Assembly: GCA_027485615.1 (NCBI GenBank)
Contig: JAIXQS010000056.1
Coordinates: 1-62,094, forward strand
Origin: Verrucomicrobiaceae bacterium
GTDB taxonomy: Bacteria > Verrucomicrobiota > Verrucomicrobiia > Verrucomicrobiales > Akkermansiaceae
Length of the DNA: 62,094 nt
Reading direction: 5' to 3'
Positions within the stretch are counted from its first letter, which is position 1. Every line of letters starts with the position of its first letter. The notes under the pieces are model-generated. The model ran no database searches. It was not told the DNA's origin and was given only the letters and a program-made list of their open reading frames with translations. A program made the position numbers and the translations under genes. Below are positions 7,823 to 16,345 of this stretch, in pieces.

Positions 7823-8632
7823 ATGAAAGTCTTCCTTTTTATCCTGGGCCTCGTCGTTGTGGGCATCTGCGGCTACTCCTTCGAGCCGCGGTTCCGGCTC
7901 GCTCTCACCGGCAAGACTCCCGTTGAAAAGCGCGCCATCTCCGGTCCCGCCGAGGCGCCAGCCTCGCAATCGGTCGTGGATCTCGCGAAAATCCCATCCG
8001 ATCGGCTCCCCTCGAAAGTGGTGCTCAAAACTGAGGCTGAGCTCGTTGACAGCGCTTCCGATCTCAAGGTCAAGGTGTCTGCCGGAAGCCAGATCAACCT
8101 GATCCGCCTCGAAGGCTCAAACGTGATCATCAGCTCCGGAGCAGGATCTTTCGAGGGCAAGGTGCCTATTGCCCAAACCGATCTCATGGAGCAGCTCGCC
8201 GCCATGCCGGACACCCCGGCGCCCGCCGAGCCCGAGCCGGTTCCGACCCCTGAAACAGCCCCTGTTCCAACCCCGGAACCCGCGCCCGAGCCAACCCTGG
8301 AACCTACCCCTGCCGCCGAGCCCGAGCCAACGCCCGAATCGGCTCCACTGGCCGTGCCTGCATCAGCCTCCGCAGGCTCCGGCGATGCCGTTGCCATCAT
8401 GAAAGCCAGCATCCAGGCGGGCGAGATCAAGGAATTCACCTTCGACCAGGTTCTCGAATGGTTGCCCGGCGAGGGCTCGGAAACCATCGATGGCCAGAGC
8501 TACCAGACCGGCATCGCATCCTACAAGGCGGAGACGGTTTTCGGCGTGAAAACGACCCAGGCCAAAGCGCTCATCCAGGGCGGCAAGGTCGCCCGCTGGC
8601 TCTGGCCCAAGAGCGGGATGGAAATCAAGTAA
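7823..8632 (+). CDS. Membrane-anchored protein with a Pro-Glu-rich linker, function unknown
   Basis: A 269-residue protein. Residues 1-20 form a signal anchor (FLFILGLVVVGICGYSF). A folded stretch of about 95 residues follows, then a low-complexity linker of repeated P-E-P/P-T-P units (about 128-185), then a conserved-looking C-terminal domain with FTFDQVLEWLPGE, YQTGIASYKAETVFGVKT and a closing WLWPKSGMEIK. I recognise the C-terminal motif as one recurring in verrucomicrobial hypothetical proteins, but no function is known. The linker would hold the C-terminal domain away from the membrane on the periplasmic side. Confidence 0.75.
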   Translation: MKVFLFILGLVVVGICGYSFEPRFRLALTGKTPVEKRAISGPAEAPASQSVVDLAKIPSDRLPSKVVLKTEAELVDSASDLKVKVSAGSQINLIRLEGSNVIISSGAGSFEGKVPIAQTDLMEQLAAMPDTPAPAEPEPVPTPETAPVPTPEPAPEPTLEPTPAAEPEPTPESAPLAVPASASAGSGDAVAIMKASIQAGEIKEFTFDQVLEWLPGEGSETIDGQSYQTGIASYKAETVFGVKTTQAKALIQGGKVARWLWPKSGMEIK

Positions 8633-8675
8633 GTGACTTGGGCTTACTGCCTCCAAGCATCCCCATCCCTTCCCC

Positions 8676-9776
8676 ATGTCCCCCCGCGAAGCCATCCTCG
8701 CCCTCAACCTGCTACCCTCGTTCGGTCCCGTCCGAATCACCCGGCTGCTTGAGGCTTTCGGAGATGCCCAAACCGTCCTCTCCGCCCCGGCGAAAAGCTT
8801 GCTGCGCGTGGAGGGCATCGGCCCGGAGACCGCGAAGCTCATCACCTCCTGGCAGGATCACGTTGATCCCGCGAAGGAACTCGCCGAGGCCGAGGAACGC
8901 GGTATCGCCATCATCACCCGTGAGGATCCTTCCTATCCGAAGCACCTGCTCCAGGCATACGACGCGCCCATCCTGCTTTATGTCTGGGGGGAAATCACCG
9001 CCCGCGACCGCCACGCCATCAGCGTGGTAGGCTCCCGCCGCGCCACAACCTATGGCGTCAACGCCACCCGCAAGCTCACCTACCAGCTCGCCCACGCCGG
9101 TTTCACCATCGTCTCCGGCCTTGCCCGCGGCATCGATACCGCCGCCCACGAGGCCGCGCTCGCCGCGAAAGGGCGCACCATCGCGGTCGTAGGCTCCGGG
9201 TTGGGACGGCTGTATCCGCCGGAAAACCTCGCGTTGGCGGAAAAGATCGCCGACGGCAATGGCGCAGTCATTTCCGAGTTTCCCCTCCACAAGGCGCCCG
9301 ACAAGCAGACGTTCCCGATGCGCAACCGCATCGTCGCGGCGTGGTGCCAGGCGCTGCTCGTCACCGAGTGCCCCGCTTGGTCGGGCTCCCTCATCACCGC
9401 GAACCTCGCTTCCGAATACGGCAAGCCCATCTTCGCCGTCCCCGGCCCCATCGACAAACCCTCCTCCGCCGGCTGCCACCAGCTCATCCGCGATGGCGCC
9501 ACCCTCGTCTCCGACGCCTCCCACATCATCGACGACATGGGCGAGTTGCCCTTCGCCCGCACCGAGCTTCCCCTCATGGAAAGCCAAGACGAGCCCGAAC
9601 TCCCCCCCGAGGAAGCCGCCGTCCTCGCCGCCATGCCCGCCGGCGATGAGATGGCCATCGATACCCTGATCCAGCACAGCGGACTCCCCTCATCCGCCGT
9701 CACCGCCGCCCTTTTCAAGCTGGAGCTCCGCCGCCTCGTCCGCCCGCTGCCGGGGTTCCGGTTCATCCGAAGGTGA
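8676..9776 (+). CDS. dprA: DNA-processing protein DprA
   Basis: A 366-residue DprA/Smf protein that loads RecA onto incoming single-stranded DNA during natural transformation. An N-terminal helix-hairpin-helix region (LLRVEGIGPETAKLI) precedes the Rossmann-like core, with VVGSRRATTYG, the signature SGLARGIDTAAHEAAL, VVGSGLGRLYPPEN, SEFPLHKAPDKQTFPMRNR and VPGPIDKPSSAGCHQLI. The last 70 residues match the winged-helix DML1-like domain. No other competence genes are in the window. Confidence 0.93.
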   Translation: MSPREAILALNLLPSFGPVRITRLLEAFGDAQTVLSAPAKSLLRVEGIGPETAKLITSWQDHVDPAKELAEAEERGIAIITREDPSYPKHLLQAYDAPILLYVWGEITARDRHAISVVGSRRATTYGVNATRKLTYQLAHAGFTIVSGLARGIDTAAHEAALAAKGRTIAVVGSGLGRLYPPENLALAEKIADGNGAVISEFPLHKAPDKQTFPMRNRIVAAWCQALLVTECPAWSGSLITANLASEYGKPIFAVPGPIDKPSSAGCHQLIRDGATLVSDASHIIDDMGELPFARTELPLMESQDEPELPPEEAAVLAAMPAGDEMAIDTLIQHSGLPSSAVTAALFKLELRRLVRPLPGFRFIRR

Positions 9777-9858
9777 GAGGGATGGTATCCAGAATCACAA
9801 CATTTTCATAAACACGGTGACCATCGCAAACCAGCTGGAAATCCGATCAAATACCATA

Positions 9859-10953
9859 TCACGGTTTTTCCGCCGGAGCCTCAAGCCCCTCGATGTGGCG
9901 GCGGACTCCCTCCGTGATACCCCGCTCGCTGTAGCCGCCTTCCAGCAGGGAAACGATGCGTTCGTGGCCTTGTTCGCGGCAGAGCGCGCGGAGGATTTCC
10001 GTGAGCTCGGCATAGACATCGCTCGACCAGCCGAGCGCGCCGAGCGGATCGGCTTCGTGGGCGTCGAAGCCTGCGGAAATGATGAGGAATTGCGGTTTGA
10101 ATTTCCGGAAAGCTTCGGTGAGCTGCGTGCGGTAGGCTTTGATCACCGCCTCGTCGCCGCTGCCCGCCGCGAGCGGCACGTTCAGGTTGAAGCCTTTGCC
10201 CGCTCCCTCTCCGATGATGTCCGGCGACCCGCTGGGGCCTGGGTATAAGGGGTATTGGTGGGTGTTGAAAACAAACACCGTGGGATCCTTAAGGAACATT
10301 TCCTGCGTGCCGTCGCCGTGGTGCACGTCCCAATCGACGATCATCACGCGCTCCAACATATGGTGTTTCTGCGCGTAGCGGGCGGCGATCGCGGCGTTGC
10401 CGAAAAAGCAGAACCCCTTCGCGCGATCCGGCATCGCGTGATGTCCCGGCGGGCGCACCGCGGCGAAGGCGTTGTTCACGCGCCCTTTCATCACGGCATC
10501 CACCGCCGTCAAGGCTCCGGCCACCGCTTTCACCGCCACCTCGTAGGTGCGCTTCGAAATCGGATTGTCCGCGCTTCCGCCTACCAGCTTCTCGCCCGCT
10601 TCGGCGGTGCGCTTCAGCTCAGCCACATAATCCTCATCGTGCATTTCAAGGATCCACGGCATCGGGTCGATCCCATCGCTTGGCTCCATCCAAAGCAGGC
10701 GCTCCGATACGGGATGTGCCTTGAGGTGCTTCGTCAAAAGGCGCAGACGATCCGGACTTTCGGGAAAGCCGGGGCCGGTGTCGTGTTCGAGAAAGATATC
10801 GTCATAGACCAAAGCCGTGCGGAAAGCGGCGGGCTTCTCCTCGTCGGTTTGGGCGTGGACGGTCATGGATGAAAAAGGCAGGGCGATGGCGGCGGAAAGC
10901 AAACCGGAGATCCGGCGTATCGGGAGTTTGGAGTGGCGATTGGTTTTCATCAT
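9859..10953 (-). CDS. HDAC-superfamily deacetylase with a Tat-like signal peptide
   Basis: A 364-residue arginase/HDAC-fold zinc deacetylase (class II histone deacetylase / acetylpolyamine amidohydrolase type). Active-site motifs are RPPGHHA, the zinc-binding DWDVHHGDGTQ, and AGFDAHEADPLG. The N-terminus is odd: IRRISGLLSAAIALPFSSM ending VHAQ reads as a cleavable signal with twin arginines, which suggests a folded, metal-loaded enzyme exported by Tat. The substrate is unknown; acetylated polyamines, amino sugars or peptides are possible. It is divergent from the esterase remnant. Confidence 0.88.
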   Translation of the reverse strand: MMKTNRHSKLPIRRISGLLSAAIALPFSSMTVHAQTDEEKPAAFRTALVYDDIFLEHDTGPGFPESPDRLRLLTKHLKAHPVSERLLWMEPSDGIDPMPWILEMHDEDYVAELKRTAEAGEKLVGGSADNPISKRTYEVAVKAVAGALTAVDAVMKGRVNNAFAAVRPPGHHAMPDRAKGFCFFGNAAIAARYAQKHHMLERVMIVDWDVHHGDGTQEMFLKDPTVFVFNTHQYPLYPGPSGSPDIIGEGAGKGFNLNVPLAAGSGDEAVIKAYRTQLTEAFRKFKPQFLIISAGFDAHEADPLGALGWSSDVYAELTEILRALCREQGHERIVSLLEGGYSERGITEGVRRHIEGLEAPAEKP

Positions 10954-11088
10954 CCGGTCGGTTGTTGCACAGGGCGATGGATTACGGATTCACAGTGACC
11001 GATTTTTCGCAGTCCACAAGCCGGGGCTGCGGATCGGGAAGGACGAACCCGGTTGCAAGATCCCGCAAGCCTCCCACGTTGCCATCCC

Positions 11089-11660
11089 GTGTTGAAAAAA
11101 TCCATCCTCCTCTCCCTGCTCTTGGCTGCTCAAGGTTCAGGGCAGGAAGCCTCGCCGAAGCTTGTCATCCCTGAAATGCCGGAACCCACCTTCGGGGCGG
11201 ATTCCAAAGAGAAAGCCGGAATCCCGAAGGGCAAGGTCACGAATTTCGTGTTCGGCGATTCCAAGGTTTTTCCCGGCACGAAACGCCGCATCCATCTCTA
11301 ACCAGCTCCGGCGGGATCTGCGCGTGGACGTTCGCGTGGGAAAGGCCGGACGCGTTCCGGAAAGCGGCCTCCTCCATCGGCTCCTTCACCAACATCCGTG
11401 GCGGCGAAGCCTACCCGGGCATGATCCGCAAGACCGGGAAGAAACCGATCCGGGGCTTTTTCCAGGAAGGCATCAACGACCTCGACAACGAGCACGGCAA
11501 CTGGCCGCTCGGCAACATGGCCATGGATTCGGCGCTGAAATTCAAGGGCTACAACCACAATTACGTCTGGGGCCACGGAGCCCACACCGGCAAGCACATG
11601 GGAGCCGTTTTCCCGGATGCGATGAGGTGGCTCTGGAGAAAAAAGGGCGGGACTCCCTAG
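11089..11660 (+). pseudogene. Exported esterase with an internal deletion
   Basis: The N-terminal part (GTG at 11089; signal-like LKKSILLSLLLAAQGSGQ; then GIPKGKVTNFVFGDSKVFPG) matches the start of PF00756-type putative esterases and hits a TAA at 11298-11300. Only a few bases later, in another frame, comes SSGGICAWTFAWEKPDAFRK, the nucleophile elbow, followed by GSFTNIRGG, NDLDN and GHGAHTGKHMGAVFPD to a TAG at 11660. Roughly 100 residues between the N-terminal strand and the active-site Ser are missing. The catalytic Ser/Asp/His remnants survive, but no full-length protein can be made. Confidence 0.75.
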
Positions 11661-12964
11661 GTCTTGGGAATGGAATTTCTCCAGAACTCCAGCCGCTCCT
11701 TGATTCGTTTTTCCATGCCCTGCTCTCCGGGATGGTAGTAGGTGCGGCCTTCGGGGAGGTAGGCTTGGGGGACGTAGTGGCCTTCGTAATCGTGGGAGTA
11801 GAGGTAGCGCATGGCTTCCTCGGGTTTGCCGGTGAGCCTTTTCGAGGTGGGAGTGCGGAGATGCTCCGGGACGGCGAGGGTGCGGCCGGTTTCGACGTCC
11901 TTCACGGCAGCTCCGAGGGCGGCGTAGGCGGTGTTCGATTTTGGGGAGGTGGCGAGATAGACGGTGGCGTGGGCGAGGGGGATGCGGCCTTCCGGCATAC
12001 CGACGAATTCCAGGGCGTGGTGGGCGTCGAGTGCGATGCGCAGCGCACCGGAATCGGCAAGGCCAATGTCCTCGGAGGCGGAAATGACGAGGCGGCGGGA
12101 GATGAAACGCGGGTCTTCGCCGGCGTGGAGCATTTTTGCGAGCCAGTAGAGAGCGGCATCGGGATCGGAGCCGCGGATGCTTTTGATGAAAGCGGAGATC
12201 GTGTCGTAGTGGCCTTCGTCGCCGTAGTGGACGGCTTTGCGCTGGATCGATTCCTCGGCAACGGCGAGGGAAATGTGGGCGTCGCCGCAAGTGGCGAGTT
12301 CCAGCGCAGTGAGGGCCTTGCGAACGTCTCCGTCGGAGAGTTTCGCGAGGTGGTCGAGGGCTTCGGGATCCGCGGTGATGCTTCGATTTCCGAGGCCGCG
12401 CTCTTCATCGGCGAGCGCCTTTTCTAACAGCTTTCGGATGGATGTTTCATCGACCGCTTCGAGCTGGAAAATCTGCGAACGCGAGACCAGCGGCGAGTTG
12501 ACATAGAAATAGGGGTTGTGCGTGGTCGCGCCGATGAAGCGCACCGTTCCGCGTTCCAGATGCGGGAGCAGGGTGTCCTGCTGGGCTTTGTTGAAGCGGT
12601 GGATCTCGTCGATGAACAGGATGGTCGTCTCGCCGCGCAAATCCTGGTTCATCTTTGCCTGCGCGATTTTTTCGCGGATCTCGGCGACGTTCGACTCGAC
12701 GCCGTTCAGCGTCTCGAAACGCGAGCCGGTGGTCTTCGCGATCACGCCGGCGAGCGAGGTTTTCCCCGTGCCCGGCGGGCCGTAGAAAATGAGCGAGGCG
12801 AAGCGGTCCGCCTGGATGGCGCGGCGAAGGAGCTTGCCTTCGCCGAGGATGTGATCCTGCCCCAGCACCTCATCAAGCGTGCGCGGCCTCATGCGGGCGG
12901 CGAGGGGTTCGGAAACCGGCGGCTTCTCGGCTTTCACGGCGGGTGTGGAGAACAGATCGGACAC
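11657..12964 (-). CDS. rarA: Replication-associated recombination protein RarA (MgsA)
   Basis: A 435-residue AAA+ ATPase of the clamp-loader clade that acts at stalled replication forks. Walker A is YGPPGTGKT, Walker B FIDEIHRFNKAQQD, sensor 1 IGATTHNPYF; the C-terminal RarA/WRNIP1-type tetramerisation part includes HAGEDPRFISRRLVISASEDIG and HYVPQAYLPEGRTYY. The start is GTG at 12964. It carries the shared AT-rich leader just upstream (12971-13006). Its 3' end overlaps the esterase remnant by 4 nt, so the two loci converge. Confidence 0.94.
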   Translation of the reverse strand: MSDLFSTPAVKAEKPPVSEPLAARMRPRTLDEVLGQDHILGEGKLLRRAIQADRFASLIFYGPPGTGKTSLAGVIAKTTGSRFETLNGVESNVAEIREKIAQAKMNQDLRGETTILFIDEIHRFNKAQQDTLLPHLERGTVRFIGATTHNPYFYVNSPLVSRSQIFQLEAVDETSIRKLLEKALADEERGLGNRSITADPEALDHLAKLSDGDVRKALTALELATCGDAHISLAVAEESIQRKAVHYGDEGHYDTISAFIKSIRGSDPDAALYWLAKMLHAGEDPRFISRRLVISASEDIGLADSGALRIALDAHHALEFVGMPEGRIPLAHATVYLATSPKSNTAYAALGAAVKDVETGRTLAVPEHLRTPTSKRLTGKPEEAMRYLYSHDYEGHYVPQAYLPEGRTYYHPGEQGMEKRIKERLEFWRNSIPKT

Positions 12965-12970
12965 TTCCGG

Positions 12971-13006
12971 GAAACTTTAAATTCTAAACTTTAAACTCCA
13001 AGGAAG
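12971..13006 (-). repeat. AT-rich shared leader upstream of rarA
   Basis: Read in the sense of rarA, this is CTCTTCCTTGGAG followed by TTTAAAGTTTAGAATTTAAA, ending 6 nt before the GTG. The same element precedes yidD, yceD and thyA. It contrasts sharply with the GC-rich surroundings. Confidence 0.6.
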
Positions 13007-13009
13007 AGT

Positions 13010-13762
13010 TCACTTCACTTTCCGCACTTTGATCCGTTTCCAGAACATGCGGTCGCGCCAGTCGGCGAAGGACTCGGTGAATTCCCCCAGCCGCGATCCG
13101 GGTGCGACGTCATCTCCCGCGACGAGGATCTCGTTGAGGCTTTCCTCGGTGCTGAGAGAGCGGACGCAGGGAAAACGGGCGGCGAGGTTTTTTCGTGTGG
13201 CGGATTGTTTCGCGCGGTGGCCGGGGCCGGTGACAAGGTTCAGCGCGAGGATGCCGCCGGGCGCGAGTGATCCTCTGAGGATGCCGAGCCAGTCCGCGTC
13301 GCAGGTATCGGCGCGGAAGACATCCTCATCCCCGGCGAGGTAGAGATCGTCGAGGATCACATCGAAGCGGCGCTTGTCCTCTTTCATCCACGCGTAGGCG
13401 TCGGCGATGACAATCTCCGCGCCCGTTCCGCCGAGGTGCATCTCCTTTTCCGCAAGGGCGATGAGTTCCGCGTCGAGGTCGATGCCCGTCAGGGAAACCT
13501 CCGGCAAAAGGTGGCGCAGGGTGCGCAATGCGGTGCCGCCCGCGACGCCGAGCATGAGGATGGAGGCGGGCTTTCCGGCCGGGCGCAGCATGGCCGCGGC
13601 CGCGAGCAAATCCCAGGCGAGTCCGGTCAGGAAACGCTTTTCGTGATAGGAGGCATGGATCGCCCCCGCCACGCGGAACTCGACCGCGAGCGAAGATTTC
13701 CATACGGCGATCCGCTGGAAGCGTGTGGGGAAATCACCGGTTTTCCTCATGCACCCGAACAT
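13010..13762 (-). CDS. Spermidine-synthase-like SAM-binding protein
   Basis: A 250-residue Rossmann-fold protein. Its SAM/dcSAM-binding glycine loop is ILMLGVAGGTALRTL, followed by LTGIDLDAELIALA (acidic end of strand 2) and VIADAYAWMKEDKRRFDVILDDLY, a layout typical of spermidine-synthase-like proteins. Such fused or stand-alone homologues are often of unknown substrate. The short N-terminal beta domain keeps VWKSSLAVEFRV and a YHEKRFL motif. It follows rarA, about 45 nt upstream on the same strand. Whether it makes polyamines or methylates something is open. Confidence 0.7.
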   Translation of the reverse strand: MFGCMRKTGDFPTRFQRIAVWKSSLAVEFRVAGAIHASYHEKRFLTGLAWDLLAAAAMLRPAGKPASILMLGVAGGTALRTLRHLLPEVSLTGIDLDAELIALAEKEMHLGGTGAEIVIADAYAWMKEDKRRFDVILDDLYLAGDEDVFRADTCDADWLGILRGSLAPGGILALNLVTGPGHRAKQSATRKNLAARFPCVRSLSTEESLNEILVAGDDVAPGSRLGEFTESFADWRDRMFWKRIKVRKVK

Positions 13763-13845
13763 CTAACAAGATCAGATCCGGGGGGGAAGGGGGAAATTCG
13801 TTAAACGTTTGCGTGACGGAAACTGATCCGGTATGGGACTGGGGC

Positions 13846-14850
13846 ATGAGCCAATGGTATTACGCGAAGGACGGCCAGCAGCACGGCCCGGTGCCTGCCG
13901 AGGAACTGATCGCCTTGCTCAAATCGGGTGAAGTGGATCCGAACAATGATCTCGTCTGGAACCCCTCCATGCCGGATTGGCGGCCTGCCTCGCAGGTGCC
14001 GGAACTTTCCGGAGCCGCTCCGGCCACCGCCTATGGCAACCAGCCCTTCGCATATCCGACGGCGAGCGGCGATTTCTCGGACATCACGCCCGGCAGCGAG
14101 CCGCTGATCCCGACCGCTTGCGTGAAACGCGCCTTCGACCTCACCGTCCGTCACATCGGCCCCATCCTGCTGATTGCGGTCACTTATTTCGGTGTCAGCT
14201 TCGGAGCCTCGTTCATGCTCGCCACGCTCGATCAGGTGATGGGCTGGAAACCCCTTCCGACGCTCATCATGGAGCAAGCCGGAGCCTCGCCGGAAACCAT
14301 CGCGGCCTACGGATCCAATTCGAGCAAAGACCTGAGCCTCCAGGGCGCGCTCATCTCCATGGTATCGACCGTGTTCCTCATGATCGGGCTTTCAAAAATC
14401 GGACTGAACCTCGTATCCGGCAAACCCTTCGGTGTCGGGATGCTTTTTTCCGGCGGGAAATGGCTCCTTAAGAGTTTGCCGACCTATCTCATTTTCATGG
14501 TCATGTTCATGGCCGGCCTCATCCTGCTGGTCGTGCCGGGGATCATCGTTTTTCTCCGCTTCGGCATGTATCAGAACGCGATCGTGGATCGCAACATGGG
14601 TATCATCCAGTCCCTGGGATACAGCTGGGAACTCACCAAAGGCAACGGCCTGAGCCTGTTCGTCATCTTTCTTTTTTGCATTCTCGTATTCTTCGCAGGC
14701 TGTCTGGCGATGATCGTCGGCCTCCTGTTCGCTTTCCCGATGATGTTTCTGGCCTGGACGGTGGCCTACCGCTGGATGCAATACGGTGGCCGGGCGGTGA
14801 TGGACGACCCCATCGGCAAGCAGCCGCTCCTTGCCGCTCTGCCCGACTGA
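13846..14850 (+). CDS. GYF_2-domain polytopic membrane protein
   Basis: A 334-residue protein. Residues 3-52 are a GYF_2/DUF4339 domain (WYYAKDGQQHGPVPAEEL and NPSMPDWRPASQVPEL), expected to bind short peptide motifs. A linker follows, then about four hydrophobic segments (HIGPILLIAVTYFGVSFGAS, LISMVSTVFLMIGLSKIG, YLIFMVMFMAGLILLVVPGI, LFVIFLFCILVFFAGCLAMI). Architecture like this is common in Verrucomicrobia and Planctomycetes, with unknown function. I chose the ATG at 13846, just before the domain; the frame is open further upstream but codes nothing domain-like. Confidence 0.8.
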   Translation: MSQWYYAKDGQQHGPVPAEELIALLKSGEVDPNNDLVWNPSMPDWRPASQVPELSGAAPATAYGNQPFAYPTASGDFSDITPGSEPLIPTACVKRAFDLTVRHIGPILLIAVTYFGVSFGASFMLATLDQVMGWKPLPTLIMEQAGASPETIAAYGSNSSKDLSLQGALISMVSTVFLMIGLSKIGLNLVSGKPFGVGMLFSGGKWLLKSLPTYLIFMVMFMAGLILLVVPGIIVFLRFGMYQNAIVDRNMGIIQSLGYSWELTKGNGLSLFVIFLFCILVFFAGCLAMIVGLLFAFPMMFLAWTVAYRWMQYGGRAVMDDPIGKQPLLAALPD

Positions 14851-14979
14851 GCGGAGCCGTTTTTCCTGTTTCTGCACGTGACCCCGCTTGACGGGAACGC
14901 GTCGCCCGCCTTTACTGAATCCCTCGTGGGCATTCTCCCGGTTCCCGCGCCGTTTAAGTTTCTTACCCCGATCACCGCC

Positions 14980-15414
14980 ATGAAATCCAAGTTTCTTCTC
15001 AGCCTGCCGCTCATCGGCTGCCTAGCCCTCGCATCATGTTACCAAGTCCCGGACAAACCGCGCGGCCCCAAGCCTCCCTTGCAGGACGAAACCGTCACCA
15101 GCGAGGATCAGCAGAAGATCCAGGAGCAGCGCGACCGGATGAAGGAGGAAGAGGAGAAGGAGAAATTGGAGGCAACTACCGAGATGCCGGACAAACCCCT
15201 TGAGAAGAGCGGCGAAGAAACCATCACACCGCCCGATAAACCCTTGGAGAAGCGCGGCGACTACGCTTTCGCAAATCCGGTTCCCGGCAAGGAAGGTTTC
15301 GTGTTCTCACCCTACAACAACAAGCTGGTTGACGTTCGCGACATTCCCAGCGGCACGCTTGTCCAGGATCCCACCTACCCGGCCTCCGAGAAAAAGTATT
15401 TCCGCGTGCCGTAA
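14980..15414 (+). CDS. Small lipoprotein with a charged coiled-coil-like middle
   Basis: A 144-residue protein. The signal peptide ends in a lipobox (GCLALASC, Cys about 19). A strongly charged segment follows (QEQRDRMKEEEEKEKLEA), then two copies of MPDKPLEK/PPDKPLEK, then GKEGFVFSPYNNKLVDVRDI and a closing KYFRVP. The end motif, GFVxSPY, LVDV, then FRVP, recurs in verrucomicrobial lipoproteins; I know no function. A strong terminator follows the stop. Confidence 0.75.
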   Translation: MKSKFLLSLPLIGCLALASCYQVPDKPRGPKPPLQDETVTSEDQQKIQEQRDRMKEEEEKEKLEATTEMPDKPLEKSGEETITPPDKPLEKRGDYAFANPVPGKEGFVFSPYNNKLVDVRDIPSGTLVQDPTYPASEKKYFRVP

Positions 15415-15450
15415 GGACTCCCGAACCCAACAGAACGAACTTCCCCACGA

Positions 15451-15482
15451 CCGGGTCCAAGCCCTTGGATCCGGTTTTTTTT
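15451..15482 (+). terminator. Rho-independent terminator abutting the tyrA start codon
   Basis: CCGGGTCCAAG (15451-15461) pairs with CTTGGATCCGG (15464-15474), with one G-T pair, and is followed directly by eight T (15475-15482). The next base is the A of the tyrA ATG. It ends the lipoprotein transcript and leaves no room for a tyrA ribosome-binding site. Confidence 0.8.
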
Positions 15483-16331
15483 ATGAGCCAACCCTTCCAT
15501 AAAATCGGCATCCTCGGCGGCGGCCTGCTCGGTGGCTCTGCCGCGCTTGCGTTGCGTGAAAAGGTGGATGTGCGGCTTTGGATACGGAGACCCGAAGCTG
15601 TGGACGCCGCTCAGCTCTCCGGCTTGGATTTTGCGACCGGCCATCTCACGGAAGCCGTTTCCGAAGCCGATCTGCTCATCCTGGCCGTGCCCGTCGGGGC
15701 AATGCCCGCCCTGCTCTCCGCGGCGGTGGCGGCGGGTTTGCCGAAAGATTGCCTCGTCACTGATGTCGGTTCCGTGAAAGCCGCGCCTCACCGTGACCTG
15801 GCATCCATCCTCGCGGAAAGCGGCAACCCGTTCATCGGCAGCCACCCGATGGCCGGCTCAGAGCGCAACGGCCTCGCCGCCGCGCGCGCCGACCTTTTCC
15901 AGAACGCCGCCTGCCTGCTCACCAACGATTCCGGCGCATCATCGGATCTTTGCGAGGCGATGGAGGATTTCTGGAAGTCCCTCGGCTGCCGCACGAAATG
16001 GTTCGGTGCCGCTGAACACGACCGGCTCGTCGCAAGGATCAGCCACCTGCCGCACGTCACCGCCGCCGCGACGGCCTTCGGAGCACTTTCCGCCGATACC
16101 AGCTCCGGCAGCTTTTCCGGCGGCGGGCTGCGCGACACCACCCGCGTGGCCGGGGGAAATCCGGAAATGTGGGCCGAGATCCTGCTGGAAAACCGGGGCG
16201 AGGTCTCCCGCTCGATCCGCGATACCATCGCCAAGCTCGATGAATTTCTTGTTGCCCTCGACGGAGCGAACCAAGAAGAACTCCGAAGCCTGCTCACCGA
16301 AGCGAAAACCCTCCGCGACACCCTGCCGTAA
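15483..16331 (+). CDS. tyrA: Prephenate dehydrogenase
   Basis: A 282-residue NAD(P)-dependent enzyme converting prephenate to 4-hydroxyphenylpyruvate for tyrosine. The Rossmann loop is IGILGGGLLGGSAALAL; further motifs are LLILAVPVGAMP, VTDVGSVKAAPH, IGSHPMAGSERNGL and RISHLPHVTAAA (catalytic His region). It is monofunctional, with no chorismate mutase or ACT domain. ATG 15483 directly follows a terminator T-run; an in-frame TTG at 15465 lies inside the hairpin. It heads a tyrA-aroA-cmk/plsC operon. Confidence 0.92.
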   Translation: MSQPFHKIGILGGGLLGGSAALALREKVDVRLWIRRPEAVDAAQLSGLDFATGHLTEAVSEADLLILAVPVGAMPALLSAAVAAGLPKDCLVTDVGSVKAAPHRDLASILAESGNPFIGSHPMAGSERNGLAAARADLFQNAACLLTNDSGASSDLCEAMEDFWKSLGCRTKWFGAAEHDRLVARISHLPHVTAAATAFGALSADTSSGSFSGGGLRDTTRVAGGNPEMWAEILLENRGEVSRSIRDTIAKLDEFLVALDGANQEELRSLLTEAKTLRDTLP

Positions 16332-16345
16332 ATTTTTCCCCACCC

